Positions 38,998-47,621 of a stretch of 64,000 nt of DNA are shown in pieces. Made by a program: the position numbers and the translations under genes. The DNA comes from Allorhizobium paknamense (GTDB lineage Bacteria; Pseudomonadota; Alphaproteobacteria; Rhizobiales; Rhizobiaceae). The stretch is taken from positions 186,001 to 250,000 of the forward strand of contig NZ_JAUSWH010000002.1 of the NCBI RefSeq assembly GCF_030815125.1. Reading direction: 5' to 3'. Under the pieces are notes generated by a model that was not told the origin of the DNA, ran no database searches, and saw nothing but the letters and a program-made list of their open reading frames with translations. Each line of letters starts with the position of its first letter. Within the stretch, counting starts at the first letter, position 1.

Positions 38998-40134
38998 ATG
39001 CGCAAGGTTCTTTCGGTCCTTCTGGTGGCGCTGTTGAGCAGTTGCGCAAAACCATCGGACGGGCCAAGCGCCGGCAGCATCCGCGATGCGAAGTTCCCCC
39101 ACAGCAATGAGCGCGTGCCGGTGATCGAACTGGCCAATGCGCCCGCCGTAACGGCCGCGCAGCCGGTCAATCCGCATGCCAACGACGCCGGGCTGACGGC
39201 CTTGCGCGGCGCCTATAACCAGCAGCGCCTGCGCCCCGGCGACGTGATCGACGTCACCGTGCTGGACACAGGCGAGGAGGGGCTGTTTTCCTCCACCAAC
39301 AGCAAGACGCTCAATCTCGGCCGCTTCACGGTGGATCAGTCCGGCTATGTCTCCATGCCTTTCGTGGGCCGCCAGCGCGTGACGGATTCCACGCCGGAAG
39401 GCCTGCAAAGCCGCATCGTCGCCGGTCTCAAGGGGTCCTCGGTCAATCCGCAGGCGGTGGTGACCGTGGTGGACAAGCCGTCCAGCGCCGTCATCGTCAG
39501 CGGTGCGGTGAAAAGCCCGGGCAAGGTGGCGCTCACGGCGCGCAAGGAAAAGGTTCTCGACATCATCTCGCAATCCGGCGGCGCCTCCGTGGCCCCGCCT
39601 GCGGCCATGGTGACGGTGGTGCGCGGCAAGGAACGCGCCAGCGCCGCGCTCGACCGTATCATGAACGACGAAAAGCAGAATATCGTGCTGCTGCCGGGCG
39701 ATCAGGTGATGGTGGATGGCGATGCCGCAAGCTTTACCGCGCTTGGCGCCTTCAAGAGCGCTGGCGAATTCCAGTTCGAGCCCGGCAAGCTGACGCTCGC
39801 CCAGGCCGTTGGCCGTGCAGGCGGACTGCTGGACGACCGCGCCGATGCCCGCAATGTCTACATCTTCCGCAACCAGCTCATCCAGGTGCCGCAGGCCGCC
39901 AGCGGCGGCAAGGGTCCGGTGACCATGGTCACCACTGCCAAGCCGGTGATCTACCACGTCAACATGAAGGATGCTTCCAGCATCATGCTCATGCAGCTCT
40001 TCCAGATGCAGAAGGGCGACGTGATCTATGCCAGCAATGCCGGTCTGGTGGATTCCGCCAAGCTGCTGACGGTCTATCAGAAAGTGCCCAATACCGCAGC
40101 CGCTCCGCTGCCGGGGGCCGGTTCGGCGCAGTGA
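38998..40134 (+). CDS. Outer-membrane polysaccharide export lipoprotein (Wza/OPX family)
   Basis: A 378-residue lipoprotein. Lipobox LSSC gives Cys16 after a short signal sequence (MRKVLSVLLVALLSSC). The polysaccharide-export domain lies at about 60-145 (RLRPGDVIDVTVLDTGEEGL, then GYVSMPFVGRQRV). SLBB-type repeats follow (VIVSGAVKSPGKVAL and GAFKSAGEFQFEPGKL). OPX proteins form the outer-membrane exit for capsule or exopolysaccharide with a Wzc-type co-polymerase. No such partner, polymerase or flippase is adjacent. The ATG at 38998 is chosen because it begins the signal peptide. The TGA overlaps an R2 repeat. Confidence 0.9.
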   Translation: MRKVLSVLLVALLSSCAKPSDGPSAGSIRDAKFPHSNERVPVIELANAPAVTAAQPVNPHANDAGLTALRGAYNQQRLRPGDVIDVTVLDTGEEGLFSSTNSKTLNLGRFTVDQSGYVSMPFVGRQRVTDSTPEGLQSRIVAGLKGSSVNPQAVVTVVDKPSSAVIVSGAVKSPGKVALTARKEKVLDIISQSGGASVAPPAAMVTVVRGKERASAALDRIMNDEKQNIVLLPGDQVMVDGDAASFTALGAFKSAGEFQFEPGKLTLAQAVGRAGGLLDDRADARNVYIFRNQLIQVPQAASGGKGPVTMVTTAKPVIYHVNMKDASSIMLMQLFQMQKGDVIYASNAGLVDSAKLLTVYQKVPNTAAAPLPGAGSAQ

Positions 40135-40260
40135 TACAAAGAGTCATTGAAAATGACTCTTTGGATTCCACTTTCGAATATCTCAAGCATTTGACGCGAT
40201 TGAGATATTCGAAATCACTTCAAGGCGAGGATGCGTAAGCATCTTCGAGCCTTGGTATAA
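40133..40260 (+). repeat. R2 element, copy 3
   Basis: It starts GATACAAAGAGTCATTGAAA on the last two bases of the lipoprotein TGA stop. Hairpins: AGAGTCATT/AATGACTCT, TCGAATATCTCAA/TTGAGATATTCGA, and AAGGCGAGGATGC/GCATCTTCGAGCCTT. It ends CCTTGGTATAA, five bases before the ppkA stop. Confidence 0.9.
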
Positions 40261-40265
40261 ATCGC

Positions 40266-41234
40266 TCATAACAACAGCAGCGCCTGCACCGCGCTGCGGT
40301 CTTCCGCGCTGTCGGGTGCCTCAATCAGCCACTCGGCAAGCGCTGTTAGAGCGCTTTTCGATGTGATTGAATCAGATCGGCGCTCTAACTTTTTGTATTG
40401 ACACATTTCCGGACGGAAAACTGGTTCCCACTTTTCCTGGAAATGCTCTAGCTTTTCCGGCACATCCTCCAGCCCGTCCAGCATCCCCTGAAGCAACAGG
40501 CCTGAAGCGTGCAGGTCCTGAACAGCGCGGGCGGGACGGGCGGCATCCTGCCGGTCTGCCGCCACCAGCGCCGGGCGCGCCTGCGCAAGGCCCAGAACCG
40601 CATGGGTTTCCCCTTGCCGGAGCGCAATGCCGAAATCTCCAAGGCGGATATTGCCTTTTTCATCCAGCAGCAGGTTGCCGGGTGCGATGTCGCCATGCAC
40701 CAGCCCCAGGCCGTGTAGATAGGCGAGCGCCGAAAGAAGGGCGGTCATGATGTCCCGGCATTGCCCGGCATCGGGGCGCGGCAGGGCGGTGAGCGGCTCT
40801 CCTGCCCAGTCCTGAAGAATGGCGGGCCGCCCGTCACTCAGCCGCAACAGCATGCGGGTGGTTACGATCCGGGGATGCGATAGGGTGAGGCCGATTTCGG
40901 CCTCACGGCGCAGAAGCTCGGCCCGGCTGACGGCATGGGCCTCTTCGGGCTTGAGGGTTTTCAGCGCGTGCAGTGTGCCGAGATCACGGTGGCGCAGTTT
41001 CAGCACCTCGTGCCAGGCGCCAGTATGGATGGTGTCCTCGACAAGGAAGGTTCCGGCAATCTGGCCGGACTGACCCGGATTGAGCCTGTCGGAGGCCCGG
41101 TCCATCGCCCCGCGCAACTGGTCCAGCAGGAATTGCTGGTCCTCGGCGCTGCGGGCATGGCCATCCTGATCGCGCACCGCAGCCATCAGCGCGGCGAACC
41201 GCTCGGCAATCAGCTTATGGGGATCCACCGACAT
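40266..41234 (-). CDS. ppkA: T6SS Ser/Thr kinase PpkA (TagE) with in-frame repeat insertion
   Basis: A 322-residue Hanks-type kinase without membrane segment. Lys92 (ALKTLKPEE) is the ATP lysine. The catalytic loop is VHGDIAPGN (Asp182, Asn187; HGD instead of HRD) and the metal motif is DFG (200-202). In Agrobacterium PpkA phosphorylates TssL, which recruits Fha and activates secretion. Residues ~262-295 (EHFQEKWEPVFRPEMCQYKK, then LERRSDSITSKSA) are encoded by a 102-bp R1 repeat and are absent from the kinase fold proper, so the C-terminal lobe is altered but the frame is kept. It overlaps tagF-pppA by 20 bases and ends the operon. Confidence 0.88.
   Translation of the reverse strand: MSVDPHKLIAERFAALMAAVRDQDGHARSAEDQQFLLDQLRGAMDRASDRLNPGQSGQIAGTFLVEDTIHTGAWHEVLKLRHRDLGTLHALKTLKPEEAHAVSRAELLRREAEIGLTLSHPRIVTTRMLLRLSDGRPAILQDWAGEPLTALPRPDAGQCRDIMTALLSALAYLHGLGLVHGDIAPGNLLLDEKGNIRLGDFGIALRQGETHAVLGLAQARPALVAADRQDAARPARAVQDLHASGLLLQGMLDGLEDVPEKLEHFQEKWEPVFRPEMCQYKKLERRSDSITSKSALTALAEWLIEAPDSAEDRSAVQALLLL
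40348..40449 (-). repeat. R1 element translated in frame within ppkA (102 bp)
   Basis: Bounded by AGAGC and GCTCT. It contains the conserved hairpin half (GGAAAAGTGGGAACCAG on the minus strand) and the second arm (GAGCGCCGATCTGATTCAAT). Its length is exactly 34 codons and it has no stop in the ppkA frame. Confidence 0.9.
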
Positions 41235-42624
41235 GGCTATCGCTCAGGCGGATGACGATGGCGCTGATGTTTTCACGGGCATTGGCAATCAATCCTTCCT
41301 GTATCAGCGCTTCTGCCGGATCGTCTCCGGCATGGTCCAGCAGCAGTTCCGCAACCGCCCGTTCGCCGAGCAGATGGATCAGCGGATAGCTGCACAGGAA
41401 GAGTTGATCGCCCGGCTTTGCGGCTTCCATAAGGCTTTCCGGCAGGAATTGCGGCTCAAGCCCCAGCCCGCGCCGAAGACGTTTCTGCAAGCCCAGGCTG
41501 ACATGGTCGCGGGTCAGCGGACGCATGGTGCCATCGCGCAGCAGGTAGGCGCGGGCATCGCCGGCCCAGACGATGAGGATCTGTCCCGCCACCACCGAGG
41601 CGGTGACGATGCTGGCGGCGGGCGGTGGCAGGCCGTTGCCCGGCGGACGGGCCAGCAACAGGCTGTTGGCCTTGCCAAGCTTGCCCTTGATTTCATGCAG
41701 CATGTCTTCTGCCGTCTCCACCGGGCCGATGGTGGCTAGGCTGTTGGCGGCAAGCTTGGCGGCAGCCTCGGCGCTGCCATGATCGCCAACGCCATCGGCG
41801 ACGGCAAAGAGCGGCGGTGCGGCGGAGAGAAACAGCCCGTCGGCATTGATGGAAAAGCGTGTCCCGGCATGGGTGGCATAGGAATAGCCGAGCGCGGGTG
41901 CTTTAAGCGGTGCGGGCTGAACCGCAAGCGGTGCTTTGGGTTGCGGGGTCTCAGCGGGCTGAACGGTCGGCTCCGGTTGCGGCGGCACCGGTTTTTCCGC
42001 CGATTGCGAGACTTCCCGGAAGAGCTTCAGGAAATGCTCCGCCTTCAGCGGCGCGGAAAGCCGCAAGCCCCGCGGCTTCATGGTTTCCTGATCGATATAC
42101 CACCACAGGCCCGAGCGGTCGGGGGTGGCGGGCGTCAGGCCCTCGTCCTCCTGCGGGCGGGGCAGGCGCATCCGTTTCAGGCTGTCGATGAAGCGTCCGA
42201 GATCGAAATCGCGGGTGATCGAGCTTTCCGCCAGCCCTTCGGCGGCAATGAACCAGTTGCGGTCGAGATAAAGCGTGCGGGGATGGTAATCGAACTGGTT
42301 GAGCTGGGCGGCGATGATCAGCGGAAAGCTTCGCCCCACCCGGTCATGGCTGGGCAGCAGCACGCCGGCAAAGGCGGCCCGTCCCCAGATGCCCTTTTCC
42401 ACGATGAAGCGCCAGGGCGGGGAGGCTGCGAACAGCTTTTCCCAGCCCGCCCCGAAAGCCATTTCGCATGCATGCAGACCCTCGCGGCACCAGCGGTCCA
42501 GCGCTTCGATCGTCTCCCGTTCCAGCCCGTCGGAGATGAAATCGCCATGGCTCGGCAATTTCCCGAAAAAGCCGATCCGGTCTATGGGGGTCATCTTCAC
42601 GCTGGGCTGGGGACGGGGGGCCAT
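41215..42624 (-). CDS. tagF: T6SS TagF-PppA fusion (regulator plus PP2C phosphatase)
   Basis: A 469-residue fusion. Residues ~10-160 are TagF/ImpM (IGFFGKLPSHGDFISDGLER, PSHDRVGRSFPL), a post-translational repressor of T6SS. A Pro-rich linker (about 210-240) leads to a PP2C phosphatase domain (VADGVGDHGSAEAA, WAGDARAYLLRDG, ENISAIVIRL), which counteracts PpkA. The fusion matches the Agrobacterium arrangement. The final metal Asp of the PP2C pattern is replaced by Glu (ARENIS). GAGGAGA precedes the ATG; an in-frame ATG at codon 11 is possible. Confidence 0.92.
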   Translation of the reverse strand: MAPRPQPSVKMTPIDRIGFFGKLPSHGDFISDGLERETIEALDRWCREGLHACEMAFGAGWEKLFAASPPWRFIVEKGIWGRAAFAGVLLPSHDRVGRSFPLIIAAQLNQFDYHPRTLYLDRNWFIAAEGLAESSITRDFDLGRFIDSLKRMRLPRPQEDEGLTPATPDRSGLWWYIDQETMKPRGLRLSAPLKAEHFLKLFREVSQSAEKPVPPQPEPTVQPAETPQPKAPLAVQPAPLKAPALGYSYATHAGTRFSINADGLFLSAAPPLFAVADGVGDHGSAEAAAKLAANSLATIGPVETAEDMLHEIKGKLGKANSLLLARPPGNGLPPPAASIVTASVVAGQILIVWAGDARAYLLRDGTMRPLTRDHVSLGLQKRLRRGLGLEPQFLPESLMEAAKPGDQLFLCSYPLIHLLGERAVAELLLDHAGDDPAEALIQEGLIANARENISAIVIRLSDSHVGGSP

Positions 42625-42633
42625 GGCGTCTCC

Positions 42634-45600
42634 TCAAAACTGCGCCGGGCAGCTGAAATCCGCCAGCGCCTTCAGGCGGAAGGGATTGAGCACCGAGCCG
42701 AACTGCACCTCGAATTCCGCCGTCTGGCCACCGGTGGCAAAACGCAGGCGGAATGTGTCGCTGGCCTCATTGCTGATCTCTGCGTCATCAAAGAGGCGGA
42801 AGGGCGACCAGTCGCCATTTTCCGTCTTGGCCTGCTGCCAGCCGCCCGGCTGGAAGGCAATGCGCGACATATTGGCCGCCTGCCGTGACGGCCAGGTGAT
42901 GGATTTCGCCTGGATCGGCCCGTGGAAATAGACGACGCGCTCGCCCTCGATTTCCAGCATGACCGCATTGGCCTGGTCCGATAGCGAGACCGGCTTGACG
43001 TTCAGGGTAATGGCCGGGGTTTCGCTGCCATTGGGGAAGAAGGCCCGGGTGATCTGGTCGGCCTTTTCGAAAGAGGCGATGGCGTCGCTGGGAATGCCCG
43101 CGGCGCCGAATGTTCCCTTCCAGCCCCAGGGCGAGGCGGCCTGATCGACAAAGGGCGCAAGCCGCTGGTCGAAGAAGCTGCGGAACAGGCCCTTCGGACC
43201 GAAGAGGCGGATGAAATCATTCATCGCCACGTCGCGGTTCGAACTGCGGTCGAAAGGATAGCGGCCGGTGACGATGGAGCTGCACAGGCTTGCCCCTTCC
43301 GCCGACCAGAGATCGGCTATGCGGCTGCGGGCGGATTTGACCGCCAGCGAGCCGATATCGGCGGCAAGCCCCGCCACCCATGTGTCCAGCGGTGCGGGCA
43401 GGCGGCGGGCATCCTGCAACAGGTCCTGATTGGCCTTGGTCAATTGCCCGTCGACATCGAACACCTTGGCGACCTCCGCCGAGGACGTGGCCGAGCGCGC
43501 CAGCTGGTCATGCAGCGTGTCGATGCGTGGCAGAATGGCATCCACCTGCGAGACCGGCTTCTTGCCGTCGGTGGCCGATTTCTCGCTCTCCGCCGGGGGC
43601 TGAAGCGCATCCCTGAGCTTGCCATAGGGGTCCGGCGCTTCCATGGAGGTGGCGAGCATGGCGGCCACCGTGTCGCCGCTGGCCGAGGAGACGAGGGTGG
43701 CGACGCCGCTGACATCGCCCTTCGGCCTCAGATCGGTGGCCTCGGCGATGGAGCGGGCCGCCTGGCCGATGATGTTGCGCTCATTGGCGAGGATACGCGA
43801 GGTTTCCGCCGCATCGCCGAGGCTTTGCGAGGGCTTCACGGTGATGTCGCTGAGCACGCTGGCCCAGCGCTGTTCGAAGCGGTCGAAATAGATCTGGAGC
43901 GCTGCCTGCGAAACGCTTTCCAGGGTCTGGCCGCGCAGCGCTGCCGGAGAGCCGCGCACCCATTCTTCCTGAAGGGCCTCGCGGGCCGCATCGGCGATTT
44001 TCGGCAGCACCACCTGCCGGTAGCCGGTAGCGGTGAAGAGACCTTCCACGCCTTCCGTGAGCGGCGCGCCGGATTTGCGCTCGAACGCCTTGTCGGCCAG
44101 CGGACCGAAGGCGGCAGAGGGTGTCCAGGGGGCAGCACTGCGGGCAGCGCGGGACCCGGCCAGAATGTCATAGGCACGTTCGGCCACCGTCTGGTCGCGA
44201 ATGATGTCGCGGGCCTTGGCCATCAGGCTGCGGTCGATTTCAATCGGCGGCAGGGCGCCGCCCGCCATGGCGCGGGCATGGGCAATCAGCGCCCGCCGGG
44301 CCACGGCCCGGCCTTCGCCGGGATAGAGCCGGTTGAACATCTGCTCGGCCTGATAGGAGACGAAATCCGGATCGAGACGGCCAAGCCCGCCCAGCATGGC
44401 ATAGAGCTTCAGGCCGTTGAAGGCGCGGGTCACGTCCTTCTCGTCCGTCAGGTCCTTTTGCAACTGCACCAGCATGCGCGGCAAAAGCAGCCCGTTCAGC
44501 GCCCGCTGATAGGCATCGCGCTGGCGGCTTTCGATCTTGCTGGACTGGTTGAGGCCGAAGCTTGCGATCCACAGACGCCCCTCGCCAAATCCTTGCGGCA
44601 CGGCGCGCAGATTATCGAGGGCAGGAAGGATGCGCAGGAAATCGGCATCGTTGACATCGCGCACGCCGACGCCCTGGATGAGCTTGTCATAGGCGTTCAG
44701 CCGCTCATCGGCCTCGGCCAGCGCCTGCCGGTTCTGGATGAAGGTCAGCGTCCAGCCGGAAAACACCAGCGCCAGCACCGCCACCGCCACACCATAGGAG
44801 ACCCGGCGCAGAATGAGCTGGCGGCGTGACAGGCGCTTGTCGCGGGCCACCAGGGCGGCCTCGTTGAAGATCACCTGCTTGAACAGCCGCGGCAGGAAGT
44901 AGCTGCGGCGGCTGCGCTTGGCGGGGCTTGCCGAAAGCGCCTCGTCCGGCTGGGTGGCGGAGACGAAATAGAAGCCGCGAATGAAGGGCGCTTCGATCAG
45001 CGCCGAGCCGGAGGCAAGCTCCGTCACCGCCTCGTTCAGCCTTTCCTGAAGGGCTGCAAGCTCTGCCGGAAAGCGGAAGATGCGCCCCCGGATTTCGGCA
45101 TTCTGCTCCTGTTGCAGCCGCTCGATCAGCATGGCATCGACGCGCTGTTGCAGAAGCGCGAATTCTTCCGCGAAACGCTGCGGCAGATCGGCGGCCTTGT
45201 CGCTGTCTTCCAGCGAAAAGGTCATGCCCCAGACCTGCTCGCGATCGCTCTTGTTGAAGCCTTCGAAAAACTCAACGAAGCCGGTGAGCAGGTCGGCCTT
45301 GGTCAACAAAAGATAGACCGGTACGCGCGCGCCGAGCTGCTCGTCCAGCTCGGCAAGCCGCTTGCGGATGGCACGCAATTCCTCGCGCTGGGCTTCCGGG
45401 TCGCGTGTCATCAGATCGCCGATGGACAGCGTCACCAGTGCGCCATTCACCGGCTGAGCGCGGCGATAGCGGCGGATGAGGTTGAGAAAACCGTCCCAGC
45501 CCGCCTTGGAGGAGCCGTCCAGATCGTCCTGCGTGGTGTAGCGGCCGGCGGTATCGATCAGGATCGCCTCGTCGGCGAACCACCAATTGCAGTTGCGCGT

Positions 45601-46119
45601 GCCGCCAATGCCCTTGACCGCCTCGGTGCCCAGCGCATCGCCCAGCGGAAATTGCAGGCCGGAATTGGTGAGCGCCGTGGTCTTGCCCGAACCCGGCGCG
45701 CCGAAGATCACATACCAGGGCAGGTCGTAGATATAGCCGAACCGCTTTCGGGTGATGCGCTTCAAAAGCGCCAGCGCTTCCTTGAGGCGATTTTCGATTT
45801 CGCCGACTTCCGCCTGACGGGTGGCCAGCGCCTGCTGCTCGATGCTGTCGACCAGTTCCTGATCCTGCTTGCGGGCGCGGATCAGGGTGACGGCCATATA
45901 GATGGCCCAGACGGCGAAGAGGGCGATGATGGCCCAGATGCGGGCCGGGACGCTGGCAAAGGGCTTGAAGGTGCCGAAGGCCAGCAGATAGCCGTAGAAC
46001 CAGATGACGACGGCGAGTGCGATCACCCAGATCAGTGAAATGAAGCGCCGCCCGACGATCCCCGCATAGGAATCGACATAGGAGCGGATGGAGTAGAACC
46101 AGCTGAGCGGATTGATCAT
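42634..46119 (-). CDS. tssM: T6SS membrane protein TssM (IcmF)
   Basis: A 1161-residue TssM. Two membrane helices at about 27-49 and 60-80 precede the cytoplasmic NTPase-like domain with Walker A GAPGSGKT (140-147). A third helix near 440 (RVSYGVAVAVLALVFSGWTL) leads to the large periplasmic domain that contacts TssJ-type lipoproteins and TssL. It forms the trans-envelope complex with TssL. The intact Walker A suggests the ATP-dependent type described in Agrobacterium. It overlaps tssL by four bases. No TssJ gene is seen in the window, as in Agrobacterium. Confidence 0.96.
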   Translation of the reverse strand: MINPLSWFYSIRSYVDSYAGIVGRRFISLIWVIALAVVIWFYGYLLAFGTFKPFASVPARIWAIIALFAVWAIYMAVTLIRARKQDQELVDSIEQQALATRQAEVGEIENRLKEALALLKRITRKRFGYIYDLPWYVIFGAPGSGKTTALTNSGLQFPLGDALGTEAVKGIGGTRNCNWWFADEAILIDTAGRYTTQDDLDGSSKAGWDGFLNLIRRYRRAQPVNGALVTLSIGDLMTRDPEAQREELRAIRKRLAELDEQLGARVPVYLLLTKADLLTGFVEFFEGFNKSDREQVWGMTFSLEDSDKAADLPQRFAEEFALLQQRVDAMLIERLQQEQNAEIRGRIFRFPAELAALQERLNEAVTELASGSALIEAPFIRGFYFVSATQPDEALSASPAKRSRRSYFLPRLFKQVIFNEAALVARDKRLSRRQLILRRVSYGVAVAVLALVFSGWTLTFIQNRQALAEADERLNAYDKLIQGVGVRDVNDADFLRILPALDNLRAVPQGFGEGRLWIASFGLNQSSKIESRQRDAYQRALNGLLLPRMLVQLQKDLTDEKDVTRAFNGLKLYAMLGGLGRLDPDFVSYQAEQMFNRLYPGEGRAVARRALIAHARAMAGGALPPIEIDRSLMAKARDIIRDQTVAERAYDILAGSRAARSAAPWTPSAAFGPLADKAFERKSGAPLTEGVEGLFTATGYRQVVLPKIADAAREALQEEWVRGSPAALRGQTLESVSQAALQIYFDRFEQRWASVLSDITVKPSQSLGDAAETSRILANERNIIGQAARSIAEATDLRPKGDVSGVATLVSSASGDTVAAMLATSMEAPDPYGKLRDALQPPAESEKSATDGKKPVSQVDAILPRIDTLHDQLARSATSSAEVAKVFDVDGQLTKANQDLLQDARRLPAPLDTWVAGLAADIGSLAVKSARSRIADLWSAEGASLCSSIVTGRYPFDRSSNRDVAMNDFIRLFGPKGLFRSFFDQRLAPFVDQAASPWGWKGTFGAAGIPSDAIASFEKADQITRAFFPNGSETPAITLNVKPVSLSDQANAVMLEIEGERVVYFHGPIQAKSITWPSRQAANMSRIAFQPGGWQQAKTENGDWSPFRLFDDAEISNEASDTFRLRFATGGQTAEFEVQFGSVLNPFRLKALADFSCPAQF

Positions 46120-47621
46120 TGGCCGCCTCCGGCCTGCGGGGTGGCCTGAACCGGCGGGGCGAGAATGCCCGCGTCATTCAGTTTTTCATCGGGATTGGTC
46201 AGCACGAGAATTTCCGTCCGTCGGTTCTTTTCGCGGCCTTCTGGGGTCGAATTGTCGGCAATGGGGTCGCTGTCGGCGCGGCCTTCAGTCAAAATGGCCT
46301 CCGGTCCGGTATAGGCGGCAAGAAGATCGCCCACCGCCTTGGCGCGGGCCTCCGACAGGTGCCAGTTGGAGGGAAACTGTACGGTCTTGATCGGCACGTT
46401 GTCGGTATAGCCGATGACCACGGCGCGGAAATTATCCGCCGCAAGCGCCCCGCCGATCCGTTGCAGCAGATCGCGGAACTGTTCCTTCACATCGGCACTG
46501 CCGACATCGAACAGGCCGGAATTGTTGATGCGCACGCGCAGCCGCCCATTGGCGTCGGAAAGCGTCACCAGTTTCTTTTCCACCTCCGGCTGGAGGAAGG
46601 TCAGAAGGTTCTGCAGGCGGCTGGGCGGTGGCGGCGTGGCCGGTGGCGGCGGGGGCGGCGGCTCCTCTGCCTTCACCGGCGGCTTTGGTTCTTCCGGCGG
46701 CGGGGCAGGCGGTGCTGCAATCAGCACGCTCGGCGTCTGACGCGGCTCAAGCGCGGCCAGCCTCTGGAAGGTGCGGTCGGAACTGTCGTTCAGTGTCAGC
46801 GTGAAAAAGAGGTAGCCGAGCGCGAAGGCCAGCGCCACCAGCGACAGCAGCGTCCACAGCGCGGCCATGGTGCGCAACGGCTTGTGGCGGGCATTGACCC
46901 CCTGCCAGTGCGGCGAAAGCTCGCGCTCGAACACGCCGTATTGGCCAAGCAGCGTCTTGTAGAGGCTGTCGCGGATGCGCGACAATTCCAGAGCCCCGCG
47001 CGAGGACACGCGCGTGCGGCCCTCGAAGGCCAGCGACAGGCAGAGATAGATCAGCAGCAGCAGATCCTTGTTGGCGCCCGGCGACTGGTGGAAATGGTCG
47101 AGAATGTCGAAAACCCGGTCGCCGCCTGTCACGTCATTATGGAAGGTGGAGACCAGGCCGGAGCGCGCCCATCCGGCGCGCACGCCCCAGGGCTTTGACA
47201 GCACCACGTCATCCACGGTGGCGCAGATGACATAATGGGCGGCCCGCGCCCGTTCCGGGCTGATGCGAGCGGCGGCGAGATCACGCTCATAGGCGTTCAC
47301 CGCCTCGATGGCGGCGCGGCGCAGCTCGGCAATATCCGGCTGGCCGGCGTTGTAGCGCAGCGCATGCGCAAGATTGAGCAGCGGCGCTGCGGAGCGCACG
47401 ATGACGGGCACGTCGGCCCCGCCGAACCGGAAGGTTTCCAGCAGCCGCGCCACCGGCAGGGCAGCACCCCCTTCCGTGGCGACGGGCGCCTCGGCTGCGG
47501 TATCGAGCAGCTCCGAGATATTGCGGGATTTCTCGTCCTGAACCCGCTTTTCCTCGGTAACCTCGACGATGGTGGGAAGATCCTGCCAGGCCGAGGGAGA
47601 GGATGGAATATCCTTGTTCAT
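46116..47621 (-). CDS. tssL: T6SS membrane protein TssL with OmpA/MotB domain
   Basis: A 501-residue evolved TssL. The cytoplasmic DotU domain (about 60-240) includes KPWGVRAGWARSGLVSTFHN. One membrane helix follows (LWTLLSLVALAFALGYLFFT). A Pro-rich periplasmic linker leads to a C-terminal peptidoglycan-binding OmpA domain (VVIGYTDNVPIKTVQFPSNW, REKNRRTEILV). The N-terminus has DLPTIVEVTEEK; Thr17 or Thr22 is the likely target of PpkA by analogy with Thr14 of Agrobacterium TssL (inference). It overlaps tssK and tssM by four bases each. Confidence 0.96.
   Translation of the reverse strand: MNKDIPSSPSAWQDLPTIVEVTEEKRVQDEKSRNISELLDTAAEAPVATEGGAALPVARLLETFRFGGADVPVIVRSAAPLLNLAHALRYNAGQPDIAELRRAAIEAVNAYERDLAAARISPERARAAHYVICATVDDVVLSKPWGVRAGWARSGLVSTFHNDVTGGDRVFDILDHFHQSPGANKDLLLLIYLCLSLAFEGRTRVSSRGALELSRIRDSLYKTLLGQYGVFERELSPHWQGVNARHKPLRTMAALWTLLSLVALAFALGYLFFTLTLNDSSDRTFQRLAALEPRQTPSVLIAAPPAPPPEEPKPPVKAEEPPPPPPPATPPPPSRLQNLLTFLQPEVEKKLVTLSDANGRLRVRINNSGLFDVGSADVKEQFRDLLQRIGGALAADNFRAVVIGYTDNVPIKTVQFPSNWHLSEARAKAVGDLLAAYTGPEAILTEGRADSDPIADNSTPEGREKNRRTEILVLTNPDEKLNDAGILAPPVQATPQAGGGQ

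Noticed and set aside
40266-41234. PpkA as a pseudokinase because of HGD in place of HRD
   Set aside because: The ATP Lys, catalytic Asp and Asn and the DFG motif are all present, and HGD is common in kinases of this kind.
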